From: Phormidium ambiguum IAM M-71
GTDB taxonomy: Bacteria; Cyanobacteriota; Cyanobacteriia; Cyanobacteriales; Aerosakkonemataceae
Length of the DNA: 40,652 nucleotides
NCBI RefSeq assembly: GCF_001904725.1
Contig: NZ_MRCE01000054.1
Location: 1 to 40,652 of the forward strand
Direction of reading: 5' to 3'
Below are positions 17,848-25,546 of this stretch, piece after piece (within the stretch, counting starts at the first letter, position 1; each line of letters opens with the position of its first letter). The position numbers and the translations under genes are program-made. A model generated the notes under the pieces. It made no database searches, was not told the origin of the DNA, and worked only from the letters and a program-made list of their open reading frames with translations.

Positions 17848-18234
17848 ATGAACGAGCTTGTAAAAAGTTTGATGGAAACTTGGCAGATGTTAGCGCAGGA
17901 AGTTATCCGCTTAAATGAGTCTGCTAATGACATGATAAAGGTAGAGAGAGAATTAGCGATCGCTCCCTACCTGATAGATGAAATAATAGAAGATCTCGAT
18001 GAATCTCCCTTAGTTGTAATTGCTGCGATGAAACAGGACAAAAACAACCTACATCAACAGTTAGTTGAATTAGCAGCTACCATCAACAATACTCAACCTC
18101 ACTTCTCCCACCCTCCCGAATCTACAGAATTACAAAATCTCAGCCACAACACGCAAGCTATTTTAAAATTTTTAGGCAAAATCGATCTGGATGGGATAGA
18201 ACAGTCTTTAGAAAGTCTAGTTAATAACCGATAG
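17848..18234 (+). CDS. Small helical protein of the ATPase block
   Basis: A 128-aa, mostly alpha-helical, acidic protein with heptad-like spacing (WQMLAQEVIRLNESANDMI) and a His/Pro-rich hinge near residue 95. No catalytic motif, membrane segment or signal peptide is visible. It begins 11 bp after the stop of the MshEN-like gene and ends 13 bp before the next gene, so it belongs to the same operon. I do not recognise the family. A small binding partner for the coiled coils of the ATPase or of the following protein is possible. Confidence 0.55.
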   Translation: MNELVKSLMETWQMLAQEVIRLNESANDMIKVERELAIAPYLIDEIIEDLDESPLVVIAAMKQDKNNLHQQLVELAATINNTQPHFSHPPESTELQNLSHNTQAILKFLGKIDLDGIEQSLESLVNNR

Positions 18235-18247
18235 CAACTAAGAAAGT

Positions 18248-18805
18248 ATGATAGCAGATACCCAACCGGAAAATCGCGAACAGCTTGAGAGTAAAGCCGA
18301 AAATCTCAAAGACCAAGCTGAGAAAATTGGCGGTGAATTAACCGAACATCAAGAAAACAAAGAAAACTTGATGGAAAAGCTAGAACGCCTAAAGCGTCGC
18401 GGTGGGCTCTACAAACAGCAACAGCAAGGACTAGAAGTTAAAATCAAAGAAGCAATTAAAATTGAAACACAAGCAGTCGAAGAAGGTCAAGAGCAATTAA
18501 AACCCATTCAACAAGAAATGCAAAAGCTGCACAAAACAGTAGTAACTGGTGTGCGGAAAATGGAAACTAATTTACAAGATGTTCAACAGTTAAGTCAAGA
18601 ACTCAAAGGTGACTCCAATCAAGTAATGTTAATTCAAGGGGATTTGAACCAAACTATCATCAATCTGAATATGGAAATTCCCTTAGCTAAAGAAATTGGT
18701 GAAGCACTAGGTAAAGGGCTAGAAATTGTTGGTGACTTGATGCGCGGTGGTGCTGCTAGTTTGCTGAAAAGTCTTTGGACAAAGATTAAAGGAATTTTTC
18801 ACTGA
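18248..18805 (+). CDS. Coiled-coil protein with amphipathic C-terminus, end of the ATPase block
   Basis: A 185-aa protein. Residues 1-115 form a long, highly charged coiled coil (Gln, Glu and Lys rich). A less charged region follows, with a hydrophobic or amphipathic C-terminal helix (AASLLKSLWTKIKGIFH) that could touch a membrane or form a pore. There is no enzymatic motif. It is the last gene of the operon and is followed by an inverted repeat before a convergent gene. In a defence setting the tail would be a candidate membrane effector, but that is speculation from composition alone. Confidence 0.55.
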   Translation: MIADTQPENREQLESKAENLKDQAEKIGGELTEHQENKENLMEKLERLKRRGGLYKQQQQGLEVKIKEAIKIETQAVEEGQEQLKPIQQEMQKLHKTVVTGVRKMETNLQDVQQLSQELKGDSNQVMLIQGDLNQTIINLNMEIPLAKEIGEALGKGLEIVGDLMRGGAASLLKSLWTKIKGIFH

Positions 18806-18809
18806 GGCA

Positions 18810-18858
18810 ATTTATCAGTGAGTTCGCAACTAAATTTTATACATTTATTCTGATAAAT
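18810..18858. terminator. Inverted repeat between convergent genes
   Basis: ATTTATCAG (18810-18818) and CTGATAAAT (18850-18858) are perfect complements separated by 31 nt. They sit between the converging ends of the coiled-coil gene and the 247-aa gene, where a bidirectional transcription end would be expected. Confidence 0.4.
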
Positions 18859-18880
18859 AGTTGAAGTAGTCGGAAAGCTC

Positions 18881-19624
18881 TTAGATGCGAGTCCGGTGGA
18901 TATTTGTCGCTCTTGCTCGCAAGAATGGCAGTCCTTTAACAAAGTTAATAGCTGCGTGTAAACCAGCGATCGCATACAAGTCCGCCGCATCCTCTTTTTC
19001 TGATAAACTAGCATTTGCTTCCTCTAACAACTTCATCAGATATTCAGGTACTTGTATAACTGCATCATCACTACAAGTAAGATTAACAAATTGAGTATCG
19101 GGAGCCAAAATTTTAGGTTTCAAAAATGGTAATTCCCTCTGGAAAGATTTGGAAGTATAACGAGGTTTTTTCGCACCTCCTTTTCTACTTCTATATCGCC
19201 GCTTAGTTCGATAAAAACCGCCTTTGAGCAATGGGGGTCGATTAACTGTTAATACAACTAAATGAAAGGGTAGATTAAGCTGTTCTCCTTGTTTGATTTT
19301 GATTTTTTCTAACTCATATTGATCGAGTTCACCTGCTTTAAGCGGACAATGAGGATAAGAAGCTACTTTACAGCTATAAGTTATATCAGACAGTAATTCA
19401 GCTTTTTTAGATAATCTGGCTGTTATATAATGCCACTTAAAACCAGGTAGATATTCACCCGAATATTGGGCAGAGATTGGCTCTAAATAAATCCATTCGG
19501 TACGTTCAAAAGTAATTGAAATTCCACCTGCTGCTAATCTGATAATCCCACTCGGTTGAGAAACTTTATAGTCAGGATGCCTGGAAAAAAACTGGGCTAA
19601 CCACTCTTTTTGATGCTTGTTCAT
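18881..19624 (-). CDS. Hypothetical plasmid protein, 247 aa
   Basis: The ATG at 19624 starts a protein of unknown function. The N-terminal half is rich in beta-prone segments (GIIRLAAGGISITFERTEW). The centre has a very basic, Arg/Lys-rich patch (RTKRRYRSRKGGAKKPR) that could bind nucleic acid. The C-terminal 60 residues are helical. Neither catalytic motif nor signal peptide is visible. It is transcribed divergently from the VirD4-type gene, across a 180-bp region with dyad sites, and converges on the ATPase block. Its place in the conjugation region suggests a plasmid function. Confidence 0.55.
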   Translation of the reverse strand: MNKHQKEWLAQFFSRHPDYKVSQPSGIIRLAAGGISITFERTEWIYLEPISAQYSGEYLPGFKWHYITARLSKKAELLSDITYSCKVASYPHCPLKAGELDQYELEKIKIKQGEQLNLPFHLVVLTVNRPPLLKGGFYRTKRRYRSRKGGAKKPRYTSKSFQRELPFLKPKILAPDTQFVNLTCSDDAVIQVPEYLMKLLEEANASLSEKEDAADLYAIAGLHAAINFVKGLPFLRARATNIHRTRI

Positions 19625-19677
19625 AACATTTATTAAACTCGCTTGAGCAACCGAATACTGCGTTAGCAGTAAAGCGT

Positions 19678-19801
19678 TTAAACATTTTGTTTAACCAAAA
19701 GGCTGATTCATTAGCCGATAGTTATCATCCGTTAGAGTTATCAAAATCCAACATTCTCTAGCTAAACTGACTTATCTATCCCTAGCAATTTGTAATTACA
19801 A
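19678..19801. promoter_or_regulatory. Divergent control region with dyads
   Basis: Between the 247-aa gene (minus) and the coupling-protein gene (plus). It holds TTAAAC-5-GTTTAA (19678-19694), the hairpin GGCT-8-AGCC (19701-19716), and TTGTA-AT-TACAA (19790-19801), which ends 5 bp before the ATG at 19807. The last matches the palindrome before the 10116 gene. No confident -35/-10 pair was assigned. Confidence 0.4.
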
Positions 19802-19806
19802 CTAAT

Positions 19807-21711
19807 ATGAATTTTGAAATCAAATTTTTATTTGCCCAATCTAACCACGTTCTAGCTCAAACTGGGAGCAGAACAGAGCAACCTACGCCAATATCATCAG
19901 TAAACTTGGGTGGTATCTTACAACAATACAATAATCCTGAAGGTTATGTAACTATCGGTTTTTTCATCTTTCTGCTTTTACTATCTCGCTTTATGGGAAA
20001 TAGCAAAGGCAAGATTACCACCGGGAAGCTGTGCGGTACTTCGGAAAAAATGGCAGCTAGTATGTTGGCATTAAAACAAATCAAAGAGCGCAAACACAAT
20101 AAAGTTACATTATGGTGTGGTAGTCCTCGGTATTGGTGGAATGGGAGAAGATTGAGGGGTTTAGTTGCTAATATTCAAACAGCTTTGGGTAATAGTCCGA
20201 CTGTTTGGTTGCCTCATGCAGAACGCTCGATTTTAGTGATCGGTGCGCCCGGTTCCGGTAAAACTTTTTCGACAATAGATCGAGCAATTGAAAGCGCAAT
20301 GGTGCAAGGATTTCCGATTATTATTTACGATAAAAAAGGGGAACAACTTAAGCTACACGCACCGTTAGCAGCACGTTACGGTTATAAAGTTTGGACGTTT
20401 GCACCGGGAGAATCTTATTCGGGTGTAATCAATCCTCTCGACTTTATGAAATCACCACAAGATTCGGTAATGGCAGGGGAAATCGGTCAAGTTATTAATC
20501 GAAATGCTAGTTCCGGTCAGGGAAAAAGTGATGAATTCTTCTCCAAAGCTGGCGACTTATTAGCTAAAGCATTGCTTCAGTTAGTTAAGGGTTCCAAATA
20601 TCCAGATATGGCAATGCTTTATGCCATAATGAGGTTGCCAAGTTTAGTTAAACGCATCGATTATGCGATTCAATCTCGACAAATTGATGAATGGATTGCC
20701 ACTAGTTTCAACCAGTTTTTGAGTGCTAAGGAAGCCGAAAAAACTATTTCGGGAATTCTAACGACGGCGGCGGGAACTTTCAGTAGTTTTATTCAAGCTG
20801 ACTTATTACGAGCTTTTTTGGGAGAGTCGAATATCCCAACTAAAATAGCAGGTCGGCAGATGATTGTGTTCAAATTGGATGACGAACGGCGTTCTGTAGT
20901 TGGGCCATTATTAGCCGCTGCTATTCACTTACTTGTTGTTTCTAATTTAAGTCGTCCCCGCCAAGACCCCTTGATTATTTCCCTTGATGAATTTCCTTCA
21001 ATTCGATTAGATAGGATGCCACAATGGATTAACGAATATCGTTCCAACGGTGCTTGTTTTATTTTAGGAATTCAAAGTTTGGAGCAACTTTACGAAGGAT
21101 ATGGTGAGAAAATGGGAGCAGCTATTGCTTCTGCTTGCAGTACTCACATTTTATTCAATCCTGGCAATACGGACACCGCCAAAAAGTACTCGGAACGCTA
21201 TGGCGATAAAGAAGTGCTAATCAAAAGCAAGTCTACCAGTCGTTCTCAAGGTGGTCAGTCGCAGGGTAGTCAATCGATTAGTTGGAACGAATCACTGCAA
21301 AAGATGCCACTATTTTCGGTAGATGAAATATTGCGCTTTCCTCAAGGTCGATGCGTGATTACTAACCCCGGCTATAGTTCTGGTGGTGAAGGTTCGATTC
21401 CTTATGCTTTAACAATACCGATTCCTCTAGCTGATTTGAAACGTCAGGGTGAAAGTGAAGCGCTTTGGGAAGAACAGGTCAGACCACGATTGGAAAGCCG
21501 GGTGCAACTTGCTAGTAAGGAACAGCTTACTGCTGCTTTGTACGAGCGGATTGCTGAAGCCGAACGAATGTTGCCATTACCGGATGCGGGCGGTAATATT
21601 CCTCAAGAGTCGCATCCAGCTTCAAGTTCGAGGTATGAGTCTGACCCACTTGATTCTGTTGTTAAGCGTTCCAAACGAGTATTTTCCACTGGTGGAATTG
21701 GTAAGCGTTAG
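19807..21711 (+). CDS. Type IV coupling protein, VirD4/TraG-like
   Basis: A 634-aa ATPase that would link the relaxosome to the secretion channel at the inner membrane. One membrane segment is clear at 47-63 (YVTIGFFIFLLLLSRFM). Walker A is GAPGSGKT (146-153) and Walker B is LIISLDEF with D394-E395. The family motif FAPGESYSGVINPLDF follows the first strands. The later sequence SNGACFILGIQSLEQLYEGYG is typical of VirD4/TraG proteins, where the ATPase hexamer contacts substrate. The C-terminus is Ser-rich and basic. A second coupling protein is encoded at 33663, so the element carries two. The gene ends just before a copy of the 18-bp palindrome. Confidence 0.9.
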   Translation: MNFEIKFLFAQSNHVLAQTGSRTEQPTPISSVNLGGILQQYNNPEGYVTIGFFIFLLLLSRFMGNSKGKITTGKLCGTSEKMAASMLALKQIKERKHNKVTLWCGSPRYWWNGRRLRGLVANIQTALGNSPTVWLPHAERSILVIGAPGSGKTFSTIDRAIESAMVQGFPIIIYDKKGEQLKLHAPLAARYGYKVWTFAPGESYSGVINPLDFMKSPQDSVMAGEIGQVINRNASSGQGKSDEFFSKAGDLLAKALLQLVKGSKYPDMAMLYAIMRLPSLVKRIDYAIQSRQIDEWIATSFNQFLSAKEAEKTISGILTTAAGTFSSFIQADLLRAFLGESNIPTKIAGRQMIVFKLDDERRSVVGPLLAAAIHLLVVSNLSRPRQDPLIISLDEFPSIRLDRMPQWINEYRSNGACFILGIQSLEQLYEGYGEKMGAAIASACSTHILFNPGNTDTAKKYSERYGDKEVLIKSKSTSRSQGGQSQGSQSISWNESLQKMPLFSVDEILRFPQGRCVITNPGYSSGGEGSIPYALTIPIPLADLKRQGESEALWEEQVRPRLESRVQLASKEQLTAALYERIAEAERMLPLPDAGGNIPQESHPASSSRYESDPLDSVVKRSKRVFSTGGIGKR

Positions 21712-21717
21712 ATAGCT

Positions 21718-21735
21718 AATGGAAAATTTTCCATT
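21718..21735. repeat. Palindromic repeat, copy 3
   Basis: The exact 18-bp core AATGGAAAATTTTCCATT, placed in the 37 bp between two convergent genes. Confidence 0.85.
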
Positions 21736-21748
21736 GAAATCGGGTGCG

Positions 21749-22360
21749 CTAAATTTCTACTTCGGCAATTTTTTCTAAATTCAATTTAGCTGTTGATGCT
21801 ACTGGAATCGGAACTGGTGATGCTGGTGCTGTCAAAACGGACATAAGCCATTTTATTGTTTCTTCGTGCTGCTGGCTGTCCCAACTGATTTCGTGTCTTT
21901 TTGCTGGGTAAGTTGGGTGCAGTGCTAAGATTGTTAACTCTAACTTATCTGGTGATAATGATAGATATTCAGTTGTTACCCACAATTTTACTTTGTCAGT
22001 CCAATTCAAAGTTGGTTGTCGAATTGACCATTCAATTAAGTTGACATAGCCATTGTTGAGAAAAGCTGCATTGGTGTTGATTTGCACCCAAGTATCTTTT
22101 GTGTTGTTAAGTTGGGCGTTAATTTGGACATCTACTAAAAATTGTGGAGGTTCCCATTCAAATACTTCAGGATAGAGAAAACCGATTTCCATTATCCACC
22201 TGTCGATTTTCGTGTGAGCAATTAATAATGGTTCTGTAGGCAATTTCATGCAAGTCTGTTTCATCGCCAACTGCAAATTTTCTGCTTCATCGTCGATAGG
22301 TAAGGATAGCTTTGGTGGGTTGATTAAAGTGTTTAAACCGCTAATTGTAATTACTGACAT
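21749..22360 (-). CDS. Hypothetical plasmid protein, 203 aa
   Basis: A protein of unknown function beginning MSVITISGLNTLINPPKLS. It is soluble and mixed alpha/beta, with several Trp residues in strand-like stretches (DTWVQINTNAAFLNNGYVN, KVKLWVTTEYLSL). The C-terminal tail is Pro/Ala-rich and probably flexible. No catalytic motif is recognised. Its start codon is immediately preceded by a hairpin that includes a purine-rich Shine-Dalgarno-like stretch. It lies downstream of the VapBC pair on the same strand, 133 bp away. Confidence 0.5.
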   Translation of the reverse strand: MSVITISGLNTLINPPKLSLPIDDEAENLQLAMKQTCMKLPTEPLLIAHTKIDRWIMEIGFLYPEVFEWEPPQFLVDVQINAQLNNTKDTWVQINTNAAFLNNGYVNLIEWSIRQPTLNWTDKVKLWVTTEYLSLSPDKLELTILALHPTYPAKRHEISWDSQQHEETIKWLMSVLTAPASPVPIPVASTAKLNLEKIAEVEI

Positions 22361-22364
22361 AGAT

Positions 22365-22387
22365 GGGTAAACAGCGAATGTTTACCC
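22365..22387 (-). promoter_or_regulatory. Hairpin immediately before the 203-aa gene
   Basis: Read on the minus strand, GGGTAAAC-ATTCGCT-GTTTACCC forms an 8-bp stem with a 7-nt loop, ending 4 bp before the ATG at 22360. The only Shine-Dalgarno-like bases (AAGGGG) are partly inside the stem. It could limit translation or end transcription from vapBC. Confidence 0.4.
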
Positions 22388-22493
22388 CTTGGTGCGACGC
22401 TAGTCGCTTGGATTTATTGAACTGCAAAAATGGTGAGAATTCCTTGGCTAAAAAGCAACGAATTACCTGTGAGCGATCGCTTTTCTAAATCAG

Positions 22494-22910
22494 TTAATCT
22501 GATAACGAGGAAGTTTCCCAATCCTCAATTTGTAACCCTTCTACTCGATTAAATTCTTCTGTATTGTGAGTAACTAAAATTAAATTATTAGCCATTGCAA
22601 TTGCTGCGATCGGGATATCATAAACTCCAATAGGAGTTCCACTTGCAGCTAGACTAGCACGAATCCTAGAGGCAATAGTTGCTGCTGCATCATCAAAAGG
22701 CAAAGAGACAAAGCGCTTTAAGAACTGTTGTTGTCTTTCTAAAGTACGTTGTGGATTATTGCTTCTTAATGCTCCATAGAATAACTCGAATTTTACCACC
22801 GAACATACGGCTATATCTTGAGAATTGGTAGCCAGTATTTTTTCTCGAATTGGTACAGAACGACCGTTTAAGTATCTAACACAAACATTGGTGTCCAGTA
22901 AATAAATCAT
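22494..22910 (-). CDS. vapC: VapC-type PIN-domain toxin ribonuclease
   Basis: A 138-aa PIN-domain endoribonuclease. The acidic active-site residues are in place: D6 in YLLDTN, E42 in KFELFYG, D98 in GVYDIPIAAIA, followed by LVTHNTEEF. VapC toxins cut tRNA or rRNA and are held inactive by VapB. The length is normal and the gene looks intact. It starts 14 bp after the antitoxin stop, so the two are co-transcribed. On a conjugative element the pair would stabilise inheritance or act in phage exclusion. Confidence 0.9.
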   Translation of the reverse strand: MIYLLDTNVCVRYLNGRSVPIREKILATNSQDIAVCSVVKFELFYGALRSNNPQRTLERQQQFLKRFVSLPFDDAAATIASRIRASLAASGTPIGVYDIPIAAIAMANNLILVTHNTEEFNRVEGLQIEDWETSSLSD

Positions 22911-22924
22911 CCGATTAATACTGA

Positions 22925-23185
22925 TTATTCAAAAACTCCTTCCATTTGTTCGTCTAATAGTGTTGATATTCCCTGTTCATCTATAACAATTGGATCGTCA
23001 GTACAACTTCCATAAGTTTTTTCTACAAATTCTTTCCACTCTAATTCTTCCGATATCGTCGTGGTTGGTGCAACTTTTTTAAATGTTATTGTTACTTCTA
23101 ATTCAGCATCATTTAACCCTACAGGTACATCTAAATGCAAGATGCCATCTTCTCCAACCCGATGTCGTAATGTGACGCTTTTCAT
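22925..23185 (-). CDS. vapB: VapB-type antitoxin
   Basis: An 86-aa protein upstream of vapC. The N-terminal 35 residues are beta-rich (VTLRHRVGEDGILHLDVP, LEVTITFKK), the expected DNA-binding/dimer part. The acidic C-terminal part (STLLDEQMEGVFE) would wrap the toxin. AGGA lies 10-15 bp before the ATG at 23185. The protein is assigned mainly from its position and size. Confidence 0.75.
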   Translation of the reverse strand: MKSVTLRHRVGEDGILHLDVPVGLNDAELEVTITFKKVAPTTTISEELEWKEFVEKTYGSCTDDPIVIDEQGISTLLDEQMEGVFE

Positions 23186-23235
23186 AGTTTATTCTTCCTA
23201 ATTATTCAATAACAATCTTATCTTTGAAACTATTA

Positions 23236-24384
23236 CTATAATGCTTGTTCGATCGCTCTCCGTGCCAATTCAATCTGTTCAACAGCATCTAAATAAGCCA
23301 AGGTTGTAGCATCCCAGAGCAATGTTTGTTGCATTCTATTCAAGATAACTTTGCCAAATTCATGCACTGTATCAAACTTTTGTAATCTTAAAATTCGTTC
23401 GGCTACTTGGCAAAAACTAGGTGTGGGGTTTTCTATTAATTCCACATCTGATGGTAGCAGTGGTACTACTTCCATTCCTAAATCAACTTTGAGTATCACT
23501 CCTACTTCGCTAATCTTCCCCCAAAATCCATTCCACTTTCTTTCGGGTGTTTTTTCCAGGGGAAATAGAGGAATGTTGACTATTACCCAAGTCCCGATAC
23601 TATACTCGTCTGCTAAATTATTGTGAGAAGTTGAAATTGAAGCCTTGCTTTGCTGGGAACTAGATGTACTACTTGGTGAAAGCTTGGCTGATGCTTCTAA
23701 AGTTTCCCTTTGTTTGTTCTCTGACATTCTGGCAATTTGGTATCCCGCATCTACACTGCGATTGTTAATTATATCAAGCCATACTTGCGCCAATTTCGGT
23801 TCATCTTTTCTCAAGCGATCGGCAGCTTTCACCACAGTGCGCCCTTTCCTGTAGTTTCTCCCGCAACCTAAACCAACTATAGCTGCCACAATATTTTCCG
23901 TTAGTTGCATTTCCTTTGCAGTCAATCCCAAGTTAAGCGATTCCAATGGAAAATTTTCCATCGGTTGCTCTGCACGAAAAATTTCTTTGGCGGCATGATT
24001 ATCCCTGAGCTTTCGGGCGATTGGTTCGACAGTCATTCCTTCGCGGATTCTTTGCACTTTCGTTTGCTGGCGATGGCGGTTTTCTGCGAAGAGGACAAAC
24101 AGTTCGTCCTCTTCTGTCTCGAAGTCACCAACGATAACTGGTGCTTCTTTCCACCCTAGCGCGGTAAGCGCTCTCCAACGACGATGACCGCTGATTATCG
24201 TTCCATCTGCTTTTATGATTAGCGGCTGGACGTGCCCTTTAAGTTTAATTAACTCTACTAAGTCGGCAATACTTTCGCAGCTTCCATAAATCTCCTCATT
24301 GCGAGGATGAGGTTTGAGTCGTTCTAGCTCGATATGTTGGATTTCTTTGCCCAAACTGAGCAATATTGGCTCGTTTTGATTCAT
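23236..24384 (-). CDS. ParB/Spo0J-like partition or regulatory protein
   Basis: The N-terminal ParB domain is clear: IELERLKPHPRNEEIYG, then GTIISGHRRWRALTALGWKEAPV and ENRHRQQT, the CTP/DNA-binding boxes of the ParB fold. A helical region with an HTH-like segment follows, then a basic KorB-like C-terminal part. I chose the ATG at 24384 (MNQNEPILLSLG) because AGGGG lies 6 nt upstream; 382 aa. The frame is open for 76 further codons to 24612, but that stretch overlaps the 9-bp operator repeats and the divergent RHH gene. No ParA is present in the window. One copy of the palindromic repeat lies inside the gene and encodes PMENFPLE, between the ParB box region and the HTH. Confidence 0.8.
   Translation of the reverse strand: MNQNEPILLSLGKEIQHIELERLKPHPRNEEIYGSCESIADLVELIKLKGHVQPLIIKADGTIISGHRRWRALTALGWKEAPVIVGDFETEEDELFVLFAENRHRQQTKVQRIREGMTVEPIARKLRDNHAAKEIFRAEQPMENFPLESLNLGLTAKEMQLTENIVAAIVGLGCGRNYRKGRTVVKAADRLRKDEPKLAQVWLDIINNRSVDAGYQIARMSENKQRETLEASAKLSPSSTSSSQQSKASISTSHNNLADEYSIGTWVIVNIPLFPLEKTPERKWNGFWGKISEVGVILKVDLGMEVVPLLPSDVELIENPTPSFCQVAERILRLQKFDTVHEFGKVILNRMQQTLLWDATTLAYLDAVEQIELARRAIEQAL
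23943..23964. repeat. Palindromic repeat, copy 4, inside the parB-like gene
   Basis: A 22-bp near-palindrome with one mismatched pair; the central 16 bp (23946-23961) is perfect. It is read through in frame by the parB-like gene as a linker. Confidence 0.75.
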
Positions 24385-24475
24385 TTGCAACCCCTGGTGG
24401 TTTATTTGGGGATTGGGGGTTAATGCTGCTACAAAGTTTGCAGCACAGGTTGCTGTATTAATACCGTTTAGCATA

Positions 24476-24522
24476 TCATACTTTTCATACTTTTCATATA
24501 AATCATACTGGTATGATATAAT
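24476..24522 (+). promoter_or_regulatory. 9-bp iterated operator and promoter of the RHH gene
   Basis: TCATAC/T half-sites begin at 24476, 24485, 24494 and 24503, exactly 9 bp apart, each joined by TTT or AAA. The last half-site is followed by an inverted one, GTATGA (24511-24516), giving ATCATAC-TG-GTATGAT (24502-24517). A perfect TATAAT -10 box (24517-24522) abuts it. Ribbon-helix-helix repressors bind arrays of this kind, so the adjacent RHH protein is the likely ligand, controlling itself and perhaps the divergent parB-like gene. Confidence 0.7.
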
Positions 24523-24543
24523 CAGTAGATCAAAAGGTGGAAG

Positions 24544-24708
24544 ATGGCTAGAAAACGAATCACTATATCGTTGGATGAAGATTTGCTGGAGCGAATCAAA
24601 CTGGCAGCGCAAAAGGACGATCGCAAAATCAGTAACGAGGTAGAGAGGATACTAATTAAGCACTATCCTCCTACTGAAAATGCGCCCGAATCCGCGTTAG
24701 CTAAGTGA
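24544..24708 (+). CDS. Ribbon-helix-helix DNA-binding protein, 54 aa
   Basis: A short gene divergent from the parB-like gene. The product begins MARKRITISLDEDLLERIKL, the beta strand plus first helix of an Arc/CopG fold, continues to DRKISNEVERILIKHY as the second helix, and ends in a short acidic tail. GGTGGA sits 5 nt before the ATG. A TATAAT box lies 22-27 bp upstream, inside an array of 9-bp repeats. There is no adjacent toxin gene, so a partition (ParG/omega-like) or plasmid-control regulator is more likely than an antitoxin. Confidence 0.75.
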   Translation: MARKRITISLDEDLLERIKLAAQKDDRKISNEVERILIKHYPPTENAPESALAK

Positions 24709-24847
24709 GTTGTAACTAAGTTGGTGTTAGAGGTAAAAATTTTACAGATTAAATAAAATACTATTTTTCTAAACTCTTATGGCTTGTAAGTATTACTTAC
24801 TCGTGTTTCTCTCGATTATTTCTTACGTCGTAGGTTACTAACGAAAT

Positions 24848-25546
24848 TCACGCATGAGAAAGCATATCCTCTGGGTAGGGCATCGGTTCAGCATCTAAAT
24901 TAACGACAAATCCATAAGTATGCCCATCACTGGCAGTAAACTTTTTAAACCTAGCAGCGAGTTTTGCCCAGGTACTCTCGTTCAATCCACCCTGGTAATC
25001 CCACTCGAACCCTACATCTCCCATTTGCAGATATTTCCGATCCAATTCTGCCAGGTCAGATGGCCTCCAGAAGTTCGTCATAATTCTAGTGCAAGCTCGA
25101 TCTGCTGGTGTTGCTAAAAGCTGCTCCATCGGCTGATTGATCAAAATCTGTTGGCGAGTATCTTGATTAACAATGCTGATTGGTCGATCGCTTTCCATTG
25201 CCTTCGCCGCATACTTCAAAAGTTCAGCCGGAATCTTAGCGTATGCCGTATAGATTTCCCCTGCCGCTAAAATGAGTCGTTCTTTTAAATCCTCATGCAA
25301 TGTATCAGTCGGAGGCGTAGTTGCAGCAGCATATTTACCATCAAAAATATAAGGAATACCCTGGCATCCCTGCCAGTAAACCATTAACTTGAATCCCTTA
25401 GCTAACGCCCAGGCATCAATTTCCCACATTCGCCCTTTGAGCTTGTTGGCAACTTCCGGTGGCACTGTCACCATGATGACGGAATTGTTCTTAAACTCTC
25501 GCACATTCCCGATGGTCAAGATTTCATCTACGATTTGACTTGCCAT
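24848..25546 (-). CDS. Hypothetical protein with a PAS-like C-terminal half, 232 aa
   Basis: Residues 1-95 form an unknown alpha/beta region (VIMVTVPPEVANKLKGRMW, FKLMVYWQGCQGIPYIFDG). Residues about 120-225 read like a PAS fold: RPISIVNQDTRQQILINQP, MEQLLATPADRA, WRPSDLAELDRKY, and a last strand YGFVVNLDAEPMP. PAS domains sense ligands or mediate dimerisation; no kinase or output domain is present. The gene overlaps the 3' end of the upstream RHH-like gene by 23 bp, so the pair is a translational unit. The PAS call is by pattern only. Confidence 0.5.
   Translation of the reverse strand: MASQIVDEILTIGNVREFKNNSVIMVTVPPEVANKLKGRMWEIDAWALAKGFKLMVYWQGCQGIPYIFDGKYAAATTPPTDTLHEDLKERLILAAGEIYTAYAKIPAELLKYAAKAMESDRPISIVNQDTRQQILINQPMEQLLATPADRACTRIMTNFWRPSDLAELDRKYLQMGDVGFEWDYQGGLNESTWAKLAARFKKFTASDGHTYGFVVNLDAEPMPYPEDMLSHA

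Noticed and set aside
21449-21715. 88-aa frame overlapping the end of the VirD4-type gene
   Set aside because: Out-of-frame shadow of a well-supported coding region with no start signal of its own.
21718-21735. Palindrome copy 3 as a bidirectional terminator between convergent genes
   Set aside because: It has no loop, an AT-rich centre and no flanking T run, and the same motif occurs in non-terminator positions, so it was kept as a repeat.
24385-24612. N-terminal extension of the ParB-like protein from the start at 24612
   Set aside because: The extension encodes the operator repeats (YEKYEKYD) and overlaps the divergent RHH gene. A good Shine-Dalgarno supports the start at 24384.
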